A stretch of DNA of 64,000 nucleotides from JAWCLZ01 sp038850275 (GCA_038850275.1 JAWCLZ010000005.1:29171-93170); one strand, 5' to 3'. Shown: positions 8,966 through 17,888, numbered from the stretch's first letter. The notes: generated from the letters alone by a model not told the origin. Numbers and translations: made by a program.

Positions 8966-9585
8966 CCCTCAGCATAATCTCTTTGGTTGCACAAAAACTC
9001 TTCTGCAAATTTCAAGTCATCGAGAGTATTCAAATTAACTGCTAGTTCTACTTTATTTGAAATATAAACATATTCTTCTTGTTCCTCGCGAATCCAAGCT
9101 CCATGTAAAATATTGATTCCACTTGGCACCAACTTGATTTTAAATTTCTCAAGAACAATAGTTGGTTTCAACCCAAGTTCTTCAAATAGAGATAGAGGCA
9201 CGTAAACAGCTAGCGCTGGCTTATTTACCTTGAAGTAAGCTCCAATTATTTCCTCGATGATTGCACTTGTTATCAAGGGTAGATCTCCAGCTAGGAGTAG
9301 AAAAGGCTCTCTTAAACCAGTTTTTTCCACCGCATAGATATAATCAGCTATATATCCTTTCCCAGGAGCTACAATGACTTTTATATCTGGATATTTTTCC
9401 CTTAAATATTCACGCGTCTTAAGCGTGCTTGGGGAAACAACTGCAAGGATTTCGTCGATGGATGGATTATATAGGGCTTTGATAACATAATCAATCAACT
9501 TTCTACCCCTAACCTCAATCAAGGGCTTCTCAACATTCAAACTCAATCTCGAGCCCTTTCCCCCTGCCATTAATATCGCGTGCAT
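8962..9585 (-). CDS. cobY: GTP:adenosylcobinamide-phosphate guanylyltransferase CobY
   Basis: CobY is the archaeal replacement for the nucleotidyltransferase half of bacterial CobU and makes adenosylcobinamide-GDP. The 207-residue protein opens with the nucleotidyltransferase loop MHAILMAGGKGSRL followed by EKPLIEVRGRKLIDYV, and has LLAGDLPLIT as the metal-binding region. The start overlaps the end of cobS by 16 bases. The call rests on this motif plus the direct cobS neighbour; other sugar nucleotidyltransferases share the fold. Confidence 0.88.
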   Translation of the reverse strand: MHAILMAGGKGSRLSLNVEKPLIEVRGRKLIDYVIKALYNPSIDEILAVVSPSTLKTREYLREKYPDIKVIVAPGKGYIADYIYAVEKTGLREPFLLLAGDLPLITSAIIEEIIGAYFKVNKPALAVYVPLSLFEELGLKPTIVLEKFKIKLVPSGINILHGAWIREEQEEYVYISNKVELAVNLNTLDDLKFAEEFLCNQRDYAEG

Positions 9586-10334
9586 ATCATCAAACTCGAG
9601 GTTAATGCAGCTAGTCTGCCAATTTCATTCGCTGCACCTATTGCATCGCCACTCACACCGCCAAAATTTCTATTTGCAATCAATAGAATTAAAAGCGCTG
9701 ATAAAACACTTGAAAATAAAATAGCAATCCCATGGATATCGAGAGCGATATAGGCAATGATTGCTGAGAAAAACAAAGCAGCTATAAAATCTCTCTTTCT
9801 GGAATGCTCAATCATAATCGAGCCAAAGCCCACGTGAGTACTCCTTCCATAGACAATTATTACAACCATGCTCAACTTAGCTGAAGTCTCAGCTATCATC
9901 AATAACTTAAAAAGCGCGCTTAGCTGGGAAATAACCCAGAGTGTTGAGAACAAAGCTAAGATATTCAAGGTACAAAAAAGCACCCCTCCTGCGCCAAGCC
10001 TTGGATCTCGCATAACTGCTATTTTCTCTTCCCTTATACCTTGAGCAGCTATTCCATCTGCAAAGTCCGCTAAACCATCTAGGTGATTTACTCCTGTTAT
10101 TAAATAGAGCAAGCAAATGAGCAATATAGCAATGAGCTGAGGATGTGGAAAAATGAGTTGAAAAAGATAGCCAAAACCTCCTAGTAGTGCTCCAATTATA
10201 AATCCAAATAATGGAAAGAGATATATATGTCGAGAAAGAGTTTCGAATTCCTCAGACCCAGCGTTAGTTGGAATCGTGGTGAAAAAGCCAACTCCTGCTT
10301 TAAGAGTTTTCCATAACTCAAACCCCAATTTCAT
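9570..10334 (-). CDS. cobS: Adenosylcobinamide-GDP ribazoletransferase CobS
   Basis: CobS condenses adenosylcobinamide-GDP with alpha-ribazole (phosphate) at the membrane, the last assembly step of cobalamin. The 254-residue protein is largely hydrophobic, with about six membrane segments. It contains the family motif GVNHLDGLADFADGIAAQG and the following EEKIAVMRDPRLGAGGV, plus an early FFTTIPTNAG stretch. It lies 7 bases downstream of nfeD and overlaps cobY. Confidence 0.95.
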   Translation of the reverse strand: MKLGFELWKTLKAGVGFFTTIPTNAGSEEFETLSRHIYLFPLFGFIIGALLGGFGYLFQLIFPHPQLIAILLICLLYLITGVNHLDGLADFADGIAAQGIREEKIAVMRDPRLGAGGVLFCTLNILALFSTLWVISQLSALFKLLMIAETSAKLSMVVIIVYGRSTHVGFGSIMIEHSRKRDFIAALFFSAIIAYIALDIHGIAILFSSVLSALLILLIANRNFGGVSGDAIGAANEIGRLAALTSSLMICTRY

Positions 10335-10341
10335 ACCCCAC

Positions 10342-11631
10342 TTAGCTCTCGGGCTCTACGATGAGGTAATAGTCCTCTTTCCTAAGTACTTTTAATTTCT
10401 GCCCCTTTTTAATTTCTTTCTCACTCTTAGCTTGCCAGCGCTCCCCTTGGAACATTATAAAGCCAGTTGAACCTGCAGGTATATCCTCAATAGCTATCCC
10501 TAAATCTGGAATTGCCTTAACCGCTGGCTTGCGCATTCTCACTTGGATTACTTTATATACTATGAAAATAAATAAAATAGCAATTATAGCTGTTATTAAA
10601 ATAAAAGTGAAAATAGCGGTGTTATACCACTCCGCAGCTATATACCACTTTTGAGCATCTCTGCTTATCAAAAATATATTGCCAATGGCAATGCATATTA
10701 TACCCGCGATTGCAAGTGCACCGAAAGTATGAATGTGAACTTCATAGATGAGAAGCCCAATTCCTATTAAAATAAGCAGCAAACCAGCTATGTTGACATC
10801 AAATCCAATTCCAACTAATCCCAGAATCAAGCATATTAAACCTGCAACCTCCATCCCAATGCCTGGGGAAGATAGACCAAAAATTATTCCATATATACCT
10901 ATGAGCATTAAAATACCTGAGATTAAGGGATCACTCAATATACGCATCACGCTTACCCTCAAACTTGGAGAGAACTTCTCTAGCTCTGCATCTTTAGTTC
11001 TAAGCATAAGCTTGCCTTGAACTGTTTCAACTTGCATTCCATCCACTTTCTCAAGTAAATCTCTTGGATTCAATGCAATTACCTCTATTACACCAAATCT
11101 CAAGGCATCATCAGCATTTAAATTCAAATTCTCAGTTATGAATTTCTCAGCTGCGGTTTCATTCCTCCCGTGGGCTCGAGCTTTTTCTTTAATGCTCGCC
11201 ACGAGAGCATTTATTATCTTTGGCTCATTAACAGGCTGAGCAGTGCCCCCCCACTGCATCTCCACAGGTTGAGCAGAACCAATAATGGTATAAGGCGCCA
11301 TAGCTGCAACGTGGGAACTCATCAAAATAAATGTGCCTGCGCTCCAAGCGTGTCCACCTTGAGGATATACATAGCATATAACTGGAGTGCTTGATTGCTC
11401 AATTGCTCGAGTAATCTTAAACATTGCATCAACACTGCCCCCAGGGGTATTAAGCAGGATCAAAAGAGCTTCATAGTTCCCACTTCTCGCGTGCTCTAGG
11501 GCTTGATCGATATTATCAGCAGTGCTAGAAGTTATGGTCTCATCTATTTCCACCATTAAAATCGAGCGCGGTGAAGCAATAACTGTGTTGATCAAGATTA
11601 AGAATAAGCCTAGGAGAATAAATCTCTTCAT
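10342..11631 (-). CDS. NfeD-family membrane serine protease (1510-N type)
   Basis: This is a ClpP-like serine protease fused to a membrane and NfeD (OB-fold) domain; the Pyrococcus homologue cleaves the C-terminus of its stomatin partner. I use the ATG at 11631 because the longer frame from 11748 would overlap the stomatin gene. From it the protein begins MKRFILLGLFLILINTVIAS, a signal peptide, and is 429 residues long. The protease part shows LLILLNTPGGSVDAM and HAWSAGTFILMSS with the nucleophilic Ser. Several membrane segments follow, then a soluble C-terminal domain. The stomatin gene lies just upstream. Confidence 0.9.
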   Translation of the reverse strand: MKRFILLGLFLILINTVIASPRSILMVEIDETITSSTADNIDQALEHARSGNYEALLILLNTPGGSVDAMFKITRAIEQSSTPVICYVYPQGGHAWSAGTFILMSSHVAAMAPYTIIGSAQPVEMQWGGTAQPVNEPKIINALVASIKEKARAHGRNETAAEKFITENLNLNADDALRFGVIEVIALNPRDLLEKVDGMQVETVQGKLMLRTKDAELEKFSPSLRVSVMRILSDPLISGILMLIGIYGIIFGLSSPGIGMEVAGLICLILGLVGIGFDVNIAGLLLILIGIGLLIYEVHIHTFGALAIAGIICIAIGNIFLISRDAQKWYIAAEWYNTAIFTFILITAIIAILFIFIVYKVIQVRMRKPAVKAIPDLGIAIEDIPAGSTGFIMFQGERWQAKSEKEIKKGQKLKVLRKEDYYLIVEPES

Positions 11632-11642
11632 CCTCCCGCGTC

Positions 11643-12416
11643 CTATTTCTGCTTCTCCCTCATTAGACCCAGCATTGCGCCCAAACTTGCTCCAGCTGTA
11701 CCCTCCGTTACTACTATTAAATTTTTTTCCCTCGATATCTCCGTCCAAGTTTGAAGCTCGCGGAGTCTAAGTGCAACTGGGCTTTGAGCATAGCTCTCAG
11801 CTGCCTCCGCCATCATCTTAGCTGCTTGCCTCTCACCCTCTGCCATTATAATCCGGCTCCTCCTCTCCCGCTCAGCCTCAGCTTGCTTAGCTATAGCGCG
11901 CTGCATGGATTCAGGTATAGCTACATCCTTGATTGAAACTGCAATTACCTTTATACCCCATGGATCAGTATGCACGTCTAGGATTTCTTGTATCTTCTTG
12001 CTTAAATCCTCTCTTTTTGTGAGTAATTCATCAAATTCCACCTGTCCTAAAACATCTCTAAGAGTGGTTTGAGCCAACATATTCGTGGCAAATACATAGT
12101 TTTGAACATTAACAACCGCCTTAGCTGGATCGAAAACGCGGTAGTAAACCACTGCATCTACATCTACAGTTACATTATCTCGAGTGATTATGTTTTGCTT
12201 TGGCACATCGAAGGTAACGGTGCGCAGATCTACTATTTGAGTACGGTCAACTATGGGCACAATGAAGAAAATACCTGGTCCCTTTGGACCAACAAGTCTC
12301 CCAAGCCTGAAAATAACCGCTCTTTCATACTCGCGAACAATTCGAATGGAATTCATTAAGATGAAGAGGAATATCAATAGACCAATAATTGCTGCAATTA
12401 CATTTCCATTCACCAT
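11643..12416 (-). CDS. Stomatin/prohibitin-like SPFH membrane protein
   Basis: The 257-residue protein has an N-terminal membrane anchor (about residues 8-27) followed by an SPFH domain with typical REYERAVIFRLGRL, GPGIFFIVPIVDR and RDNVTVDVDAVVYYRV stretches. A C-terminal Ala/Glu-rich coiled coil (AIAKQAEAERERRSRI) would drive oligomerisation. Family members organise membrane microdomains. Pairing with nfeD, which follows after 11 bases, is the classic stomatin operon partner arrangement. Confidence 0.93.
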   Translation of the reverse strand: MVNGNVIAAIIGLLIFLFILMNSIRIVREYERAVIFRLGRLVGPKGPGIFFIVPIVDRTQIVDLRTVTFDVPKQNIITRDNVTVDVDAVVYYRVFDPAKAVVNVQNYVFATNMLAQTTLRDVLGQVEFDELLTKREDLSKKIQEILDVHTDPWGIKVIAVSIKDVAIPESMQRAIAKQAEAERERRSRIIMAEGERQAAKMMAEAAESYAQSPVALRLRELQTWTEISREKNLIVVTEGTAGASLGAMLGLMREKQK

Positions 12417-12464
12417 AGCAATCCTCCTAAATTCACAATTTGATTATATCTATTTAGTGGTTTC

Positions 12465-13640
12465 TTATTCCTCCATTATTTTTTCAATAAGTTTCTCAAA
12501 AGCCTCTAAAACTCCCTTTTTCTCAATCGCCACAGCAGGAATTACTGGAACATCCAAAGGTATCTTCATCCTAGCTCTAATTTCCTCAGGCTTCAAAGCT
12601 CCAGGTAAATCCTGTTTATTGGCTACTACAACATATGGTAAACCATGGCTCATTGAGAGTGTGAGCATTTCCTTTGCCCTTAAAAATTCTACTGGATTTG
12701 TAGAATCTACTATTAAAATAACCCCCATGGCTTCTCCCCCAAGCATTTTTAATATTGGGTCAAAGCGCGCTTGACCAGGAGTGCCAAAGATCTCCGCTGA
12801 AAAATCCTTATGTTCAACGTAACCATGATCAAGGGCAATCGTTGTTCCCAAGCGATCAACTGAGACTGAGTGGCTTGAGAGGGCTTGTACAAATGAAGAC
12901 TTTCCAGCGTTATAAGGGCCAGTTACCAAGATCTTGGGAATATAAGCTTTAACTCCCCCTGGTCTTAGGACTTTGAAGAGCATTATTCGCGTTTTAATCT
13001 CAGCCCAGTTTGCCCTCAAGACGCGATAATACTGCCTGAAGATGACTTGCTCAACAATACCACCTATGCTCACTACAGCGTCGAATAGCTTTTCGCTTAC
13101 TAGGCTAAGTATTTCCTCACTATACGGCCATGCTGTGAAGCTATAAATTGAAACATTATCATTAGCGAAATTATATTTATTCCACTTCATAATATATTCC
13201 AATGCTTTCTTCTCACCACATATATCCATGAAGGTGGAGAGAGAGCCAAATCCAATCAAGCCATTGCTGCGTAATTCAGTGAGCGCTTCAGCAACAGCTA
13301 TATCCACGCTCTCGATATTCTCTGGATCCTGCACCAAATATTTTTCATTAGAAGCTTCCCCCACGAGCATGGAGTATGCATCAACTATAGCGAACTTCTC
13401 TCTATATCGATCTAAATCCCAACCAAATTCTTTAAAAGTCTGTCTAACACTTTTGGGTGGAGAATTAAATGTGACATAGACAGCTTTTTTCCCCAAAGCT
13501 AGGTTGTGATAAAGAGTTTGCATGCAAAAAACCTCACCCTCTATTCCAGGATGGACGTAGTATAATAAGCTTTTCCCCTCAGGCACACCTCCCCCGAGAT
13601 ATTCATCCAGCTTGGGGATGCCAGTGTGGATCAACCTCAA
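12465..13640 (-). CDS. Degenerate KaiC/RecA-like domain fused to a Ras-type small GTPase
   Basis: Residues about 1-210 are a KaiC/RadA-like ATPase domain (IPKLDEYLGGGVPEGKSLLYY) whose Walker A region reads VHPGIEGEVF and lacks the usual GKT/S. Residues about 220-391 are a complete small GTPase: G1 GPYNAGKSS, G3-like FGTPGQARF and G4 NKQD. The GTPase resembles the Rag/Arl/MglA branch used in prokaryotic signalling. It overlaps the upstream KaiC-like gene by 4 bases, so the two are probably made together. Substrate and output are unknown. Confidence 0.82.
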   Translation of the reverse strand: MRLIHTGIPKLDEYLGGGVPEGKSLLYYVHPGIEGEVFCMQTLYHNLALGKKAVYVTFNSPPKSVRQTFKEFGWDLDRYREKFAIVDAYSMLVGEASNEKYLVQDPENIESVDIAVAEALTELRSNGLIGFGSLSTFMDICGEKKALEYIMKWNKYNFANDNVSIYSFTAWPYSEEILSLVSEKLFDAVVSIGGIVEQVIFRQYYRVLRANWAEIKTRIMLFKVLRPGGVKAYIPKILVTGPYNAGKSSFVQALSSHSVSVDRLGTTIALDHGYVEHKDFSAEIFGTPGQARFDPILKMLGGEAMGVILIVDSTNPVEFLRAKEMLTLSMSHGLPYVVVANKQDLPGALKPEEIRARMKIPLDVPVIPAVAIEKKGVLEAFEKLIEKIMEE

Positions 13641-14341
13641 TCACCTTTAATTATCACTTTTCCATCTACAATTTCATATCTAAACCAATTAGTTGGTCTT
13701 GTTCCGAAACCAAAGCCTCTCATATAATAGGAATCATTTTTAATTTTAATCTCAAGCAAGCCATTGAAAAGCTGCTTTAGAGTAGTAATTGCCTGCTCAT
13801 CATGCATCCCCTCTCCAATGATGTAAACCCCAAGTGCATTAGCAGATTTTATCCTCCCGGTGAATACATGTAAAAATCGAAAAACTGTTTGTAGATTAGA
13901 ATACATTAAAATGGTAGATAGAGAGTTAATGCAAAGTCTAGTGCTTCGAATTCCCTTCTTCATCCAAAATTCCTCTAAAAACTGGCTGATTTTAACACCA
14001 ATTCCAGTTAAATCAACCGGACTTGAGGCACGCTTTATAATTGGAGTATCGCTAACACTTAGACCTAGAGTCTTGGACATGCAGTCAACTATTCCAAATC
14101 GCTCTTTATGCTTCTCTATACTCAATCCATTTTGCTCAAACCATTCAATTACACTCTCACCCGTCTCGCCAGTGGAAACCAGAATTGCAGCTTCATTGTT
14201 TTCAAGACCAGCGTAGAGGATATTGTTTAGAATCACGCTTTCACCGCACATCGGTGGGCCAATTAATAGGATATTCGAGCCGGCTTTTATATGCCCAATT
14301 GCATCATCGAATTCTTTAATTCCAAGTTTATAACCAACCAT
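13637..14341 (-). CDS. KaiC/RecA-like ATPase-fold protein with altered Walker A
   Basis: From the ATG at 14341 the protein has about 234 residues and one RecA/KaiC-like domain. The P-loop reads GPPMCGES, with Glu in place of the Walker A Lys. The rest of the fold looks preserved (EAAILVSTGETGESVIEWF, CINSLSTILMYSN, NALGVYIIGEGMHDE). The longer reading from TTG at 14356 is less likely, because GGTG upstream of the ATG fits as a ribosome binding site. Such proteins are often assigned to signal transduction in archaea. It is coupled to the downstream KaiC-GTPase fusion. Confidence 0.75.
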   Translation of the reverse strand: MVGYKLGIKEFDDAIGHIKAGSNILLIGPPMCGESVILNNILYAGLENNEAAILVSTGETGESVIEWFEQNGLSIEKHKERFGIVDCMSKTLGLSVSDTPIIKRASSPVDLTGIGVKISQFLEEFWMKKGIRSTRLCINSLSTILMYSNLQTVFRFLHVFTGRIKSANALGVYIIGEGMHDEQAITTLKQLFNGLLEIKIKNDSYYMRGFGFGTRPTNWFRYEIVDGKVIIKGD

Positions 14342-14356
14342 AATGCACCATTCCAA

Positions 14357-14416
14357 CGATTTTGTAATTAACTAATAGTATATAAATACAAGGTTATATA
14401 TAAATAGAGCTAAGAT
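14357..14416. promoter_or_regulatory. Divergent AT-rich promoter region
   Basis: The short gap between the divergent KaiC-like gene and the radical SAM gene contains TATA-like elements in both directions (TATATAAATAC and TTATATATAAAT on the plus strand, whose complements serve the minus strand). The spacing to both start codons suits short-leader archaeal transcripts. Confidence 0.5.
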
Positions 14417-15481
14417 ATGGTCAAGAGGGATTTTACAAATTCCTTTTACACAGCTCAAACAAAGGGATGTGAACTCTGCGCTCAAGGAGCTAAGCTCGTA
14501 CTATTCATAACTGGTTTATGTTCCAGACATTGCTTCTACTGCCCTATCTCAGAAAAAAGAAGAGGTGTGGATAGAGTCTTTGCCAACGAGAGACTTGTAG
14601 TCAAAGATGAAGATGTGATAGAGGAAGCCTTGAATATGAGTGCCTTGGGCACTGGAATAACCGGTGGTGAGCCACTCCTCAAGCTCGATCGAGTCCTGCA
14701 CTTCATTCGCTTGCTGAAGCAAAAACTTGGCGAAGAACATCACGTGCATCTATATACCTCGCTTCCAGTTAAAAAAGCAGAGCTTGAGGAGCTCAGTTCA
14801 GCTGGGCTTAATGAGATAAGGTTCCACCCACCTGAGGAACTCTGGGATTCCATCGAGAATAGTGATTATTTTGAATCTATGAGAATTGCTCGAGGACTTG
14901 GCTTAGATATAGCAATTGAAATACCTGCAATTCGCACTTCTAAGGGTATAATTAGAGCTCTTAAAAAAACAGGTGGATATCTTATTTTAAATGAGCTTGA
15001 ATTTTCTGAGACGAATGAAAAAGCATTGAAGGCAAGGGGATATGTATATAGAGATGATATATCCTATGCTGCAAAGGGAAGCGAAGAAATTGCTAAGGAA
15101 ATACTCAAACAGCGCGATGGAGTTCCAGTTAGATTCTGCAGTTCTCGCTTTAAAGATGCAGTGCAGATGAGGGAGAGGCTTAAAAGAATAGCGAGTAACG
15201 TGGCTAGGCCATTTGATGAAATAACCAAGGATGGCACTTTAATCTATGGCGTTATTTCAGGCAGCGTTGAAGCTGCAGCTAAAATCCTTAGGAAATTAAA
15301 GGTGCCTCTCAATATGTATCAAGTTGAGGGAGATCACATTGAAATAGCTTGGTGGATTTTAGATGAAATTGCAAGTAAAATTAATGAAAATGCAAGGAAA
15401 ATTAAACTCAACTACGAGTTATATATAATTGAGCGATATCCCACAAAAGATGGCTTGATTGTGGAGAAAATCCCCTTATGA
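14417..15481 (+). CDS. Radical SAM protein of unknown substrate
   Basis: The 354-residue protein has the radical SAM cluster motif CSRHCFYC (CxxxCxxC) near residue 36, a TGITGGEPLL segment for SAM binding near residue 80, and an upstream Cys pair (GCELCAQGA). The C-terminal part (about residues 260-354) has no Cys cluster I can identify. I do not recognise the specific family; the TIM-barrel core resembles MoaA/activase-like proteins. It is transcribed divergently from the KaiC/GTPase genes. Confidence 0.8.
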   Translation: MVKRDFTNSFYTAQTKGCELCAQGAKLVLFITGLCSRHCFYCPISEKRRGVDRVFANERLVVKDEDVIEEALNMSALGTGITGGEPLLKLDRVLHFIRLLKQKLGEEHHVHLYTSLPVKKAELEELSSAGLNEIRFHPPEELWDSIENSDYFESMRIARGLGLDIAIEIPAIRTSKGIIRALKKTGGYLILNELEFSETNEKALKARGYVYRDDISYAAKGSEEIAKEILKQRDGVPVRFCSSRFKDAVQMRERLKRIASNVARPFDEITKDGTLIYGVISGSVEAAAKILRKLKVPLNMYQVEGDHIEIAWWILDEIASKINENARKIKLNYELYIIERYPTKDGLIVEKIPL

Positions 15482-15634
15482 GTGGAATGCGAGGTATTTA
15501 TAATTAAATGTTAACCAAAACTTTATAATTGTTCAGCAAAATCAAAAAAGTGATATTCATAGAAAACAGATTAAAATAAGCTAGTTTATGGATGTGGTCA
15601 TCTGCGCCCCAATGATGAAAAGATTAGGGAGAGA

Positions 15635-15907
15635 TTGAGGGAATATTTAAAGCGGGATGAAATGGGGATTAGAAAAGCAGTGCTAGAGCTATTCCTCCAA
15701 GATAGAGCTTATACCACCGAGGAAGTCTATAGCTTGCTGAGGAATCGCGGATTTAACATCAGCTATCGAGGAGTCTCAGCAATGGTCGGGCTAATGAATA
15801 CTAGACTTGGAATATTAAGCATAGATGTAACAGGTGACCACAATTTATATTCGCTTAAGCAAGGCCATAAGGAAATGGTAAAGTCAGTGCTAAATAGCTA
15901 TACCTGA
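15635..15907 (+). CDS. DUF2551-like winged-helix small protein
   Basis: The 90-residue protein matches my memory of the archaeal DUF2551 family: LKRDEMGIRKAVLELFL at the start, then TTEEVYSLLRNRGFNISYRGVSAMVGLM, then TRLGIL. The layout suggests a winged helix that could bind DNA. No ATG is available in frame; the TTG at 15635 follows a GGGAG element by a few bases and is the best start. It precedes the cis-prenyltransferase gene by 19 bases. Confidence 0.65.
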   Translation: MREYLKRDEMGIRKAVLELFLQDRAYTTEEVYSLLRNRGFNISYRGVSAMVGLMNTRLGILSIDVTGDHNLYSLKQGHKEMVKSVLNSYT

Positions 15908-15926
15908 TATTTGTTGAAGTGATACG

Positions 15927-16832
15927 ATGTCAATGCTGTATAAAACCTATGAACGCCTTTTACTCAGAGAAGTGAAATCCGGGCCAATACCTCATCACAT
16001 AGCAATTATTCAAGATGGAAATAGGAGATATGCTGAAAAAATAGGGCAGCCTAGATATATGGGCCACGTATATGGTGCAGATACAACTGAAAAAGTAATG
16101 GACTGGTGCTGGGAACTTGGAGTTAAACATTTAACTCTTTATTCCTTCTCCACTGAGAATTTTAAAAGAAGCGAGGTTGAGAAAAGAGAGCTCTTCAACC
16201 TCCTGAAGCAGAAACTCAAAGAACTCAGCGAGGACGAGAGAACCCATAAGCGTGAAATGCGAGTGAGAGCAATTGGCAAGATCGATCTATTGCCTAAAGA
16301 TGTAATTAGCGCAATAAAGCAAGTTGAAAATCTAACTAAGAACTACGATAAAGTATATCTAAACATAGCCCTAGCTTATGGCGGGCGATGTGAAATTGTA
16401 GATGCAGCTAGGAAGATTGCTCAAAAAGTGAAGAATGGCAAGATAAGAGTGGAAGAAATAAACGAGGATACAATCTCAGCTTATTTATACCCAGATGAGG
16501 AACCAGTGCCCAAGGTGGACTTAATAATTAGAACAGGCGGCGAGGGGAGAACCTCGAACTTCCTCCCGTGGCAAGCAAGTGGCTATGAAAGCGCTGTTTA
16601 CTTCTGCGCTCCACTCTGGCCTGAGTTCAGGAAAATTGATTTCTTAAGAGCCGTTAGAACCTATCAACAGAGAGAGAGCGAAAAGCGGCGTAAAACAGTG
16701 CTTAGAATCTTCACATTGCTCCAAGAATTCGGAAAAGCTGAATTAGAGGAGATATATAATCTCTCTAGATATACCATTAACATCACTAGAGAAGAAGTAT
16801 TGAAAATCTTAAGCGAGGTAAAGCATAATTAG
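15927..16832 (+). CDS. uppS: Cis-polyprenyl diphosphate synthase (UppS family)
   Basis: The enzyme extends a prenyl diphosphate with isopentenyl diphosphate in cis to make the long lipid carrier for protein glycosylation and glycan assembly. The 301-residue protein shows the substrate loop HIAIIQDGNRRYAEK with the catalytic Asp (Gln replaces the common Met), LTLYSFSTENFKRS, and the C-terminal VDLIIRTGGEGRTSNFLPWQ motif. Nucleotide-sugar genes that would use such a carrier lie at 61-64 kb. Confidence 0.93.
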   Translation: MSMLYKTYERLLLREVKSGPIPHHIAIIQDGNRRYAEKIGQPRYMGHVYGADTTEKVMDWCWELGVKHLTLYSFSTENFKRSEVEKRELFNLLKQKLKELSEDERTHKREMRVRAIGKIDLLPKDVISAIKQVENLTKNYDKVYLNIALAYGGRCEIVDAARKIAQKVKNGKIRVEEINEDTISAYLYPDEEPVPKVDLIIRTGGEGRTSNFLPWQASGYESAVYFCAPLWPEFRKIDFLRAVRTYQQRESEKRRKTVLRIFTLLQEFGKAELEEIYNLSRYTINITREEVLKILSEVKHN

Positions 16833-16934
16833 CTTTTTAAACCACATCGACAAATTTATTATAAAGCTGCTAAGAATATCATCACTTCTGCCTAGATAGA
16901 GGAGGGAACTCCAAGTATGAAAGGCAGTGCTACA

Positions 16935-17031
16935 GCCTCAGTAGCTCAGTGGGTAGAGCGCTTCCTTGGTAGCAGGATTAAAGTCCTGATGAAAAGGAAG
17001 AGGTTCACGGGTTCAATCCCCGTCTGAGGCT
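16935..17031 (+). tRNA. tRNA-Thr (anticodon GGT) with intron
   Basis: The acceptor stem GCCTCAG pairs with CTGAGGC (17024-17030), with discriminator T. The D stem is GCTC/GAGC, the T arm ACGGG-TTCAATC-CCCGT, and the anticodon stem CTTCC/GGAAG. After removal of 23 bases (16972-16994) the anticodon loop is TTGGTAA, giving anticodon GGT for threonine. CCA is not encoded. The variable loop is 6 bases long. Confidence 0.93.
16972..16994 (+). other. 23-nt intron of tRNA-Thr at position 37/38
   Basis: The intron sits one base 3' of the anticodon, the canonical archaeal site. The precursor can fold as bulge-helix-bulge: bulge TAG, central helix TTGG facing ATGA, bulge AAA, and an inner 5-bp hairpin CAGGA/TCCTG with a TTAAAG loop. 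Cutting after the second base of each bulge gives exactly these 23 bases. The central helix has two wobble pairs and one G-A mismatch, so it is relaxed rather than perfect. Confidence 0.8.
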
Positions 17032-17061
17032 TATTTAATTTTACAGTAGGTTGCGAGAAAT

Positions 17062-17574
17062 ATGGAGAAAGTTGAATTTATAGAGGTAAGAGAGGATCCT
17101 GAGTACATCCGCGAGCTAGTTGCTAAAAAGGCTGCTCAATACTTCGCAGCTGGCTATAACTGCGCTGAGGCAATTTTACTAGCGCTTTCTCAACATTGGA
17201 AGTTAGAGAGCAAGGTTATTCCAAATATTGCCACTTGCTTTGGCGCTGGGATCGGTAGAAAGGGATCGATCTGTGGAGCTGTTACAGGCTGCATAATGGC
17301 ACTTGGATTGAAGATGGGTAGAAGAGATTACGCTGATGAAGAAAATAAAGAAAGAGCATACGCCGCTGCTCTTGAGTTTTATTCAAGATTTGAAAAACAA
17401 TTTGGCTCAGTATTTTGCTCAAGCTTGACGAAATGTGACCTCGCAACCATGGAGGGAAAGCGGAAATATGCGAATTCAAATTTAAATAAATATCTCTGTG
17501 AAAAACTAGTTAAGCAAGCGGTTATGGATTTATTAGCTATAATAAATGAATTTGAGAATAAGGAGAATGTTTGA
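17062..17574 (+). CDS. C_GCAxxG_C_C family redox protein
   Basis: The 170-residue protein has the hallmark pattern AGYNCAEAILLAL, CFGAGIGRKGSICGAVTGC and a later FCSSLTKCDL, which define the C-GCAxxG-C-C family. The conserved cysteines are thought to bind a metal cluster or act in redox chemistry; the reaction is unknown. It follows the tRNA gene by 30 bases. Confidence 0.85.
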   Translation: MEKVEFIEVREDPEYIRELVAKKAAQYFAAGYNCAEAILLALSQHWKLESKVIPNIATCFGAGIGRKGSICGAVTGCIMALGLKMGRRDYADEENKERAYAAALEFYSRFEKQFGSVFCSSLTKCDLATMEGKRKYANSNLNKYLCEKLVKQAVMDLLAIINEFENKENV

Positions 17575-17630
17575 GGGTTTTGAGAAGAATATTTATCCCT
17601 TAACATCTAATTTAAAGAGGGTGAAAAAAT

Positions 17631-17888
17631 ATGGAGAGGGAAAAAGTTGGAGAGGTCTTCAAGTATTGGAGTAAAATAGGCGTTGCAGGAATAAAGATCA
17701 CCGGTGATTTCTTGCAGATTGGTGATACAATTCAAATTCAAGGTGCTACTACAAATTTTGAGCAAAAAATTGATTCCATGCAGATTGAAAAAACACCCGT
17801 CAATAAGGCTGAAAAAGGACAGACAATTGGAGTTAAAGTAAAAGATATAGTTAGACCAGGGGATATTGTATATAAGGTTAAAAGATAA
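17631..17888 (+). CDS. Elongation-factor-like single beta-barrel protein
   Basis: This 85-residue protein corresponds to the domain-2 beta-barrel of translational GTPases (as in EF-Tu), without a GTPase domain. The stretches VGVAGIKITGDFLQIGDTI-like and KGQTIGVKVKDIVRPGDIVYKV are typical. Archaeal genomes often annotate it as translation elongation factor-like protein. Role unknown; RNA or ribosome binding is only suggested by the fold. Confidence 0.85.
   Translation: MEREKVGEVFKYWSKIGVAGIKITGDFLQIGDTIQIQGATTNFEQKIDSMQIEKTPVNKAEKGQTIGVKVKDIVRPGDIVYKVKR

Noticed and set aside
11632..11748. 39-residue N-terminal extension of NfeD
   Set aside because: It overlaps the stomatin gene in another frame and precedes a clear signal peptide start at 11631.
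16918..17028. A 36-codon frame with GAGGAGGG upstream running through the tRNA gene
   Set aside because: Its codons coincide with a fully foldable tRNA, and the peptide has no recognisable sequence.
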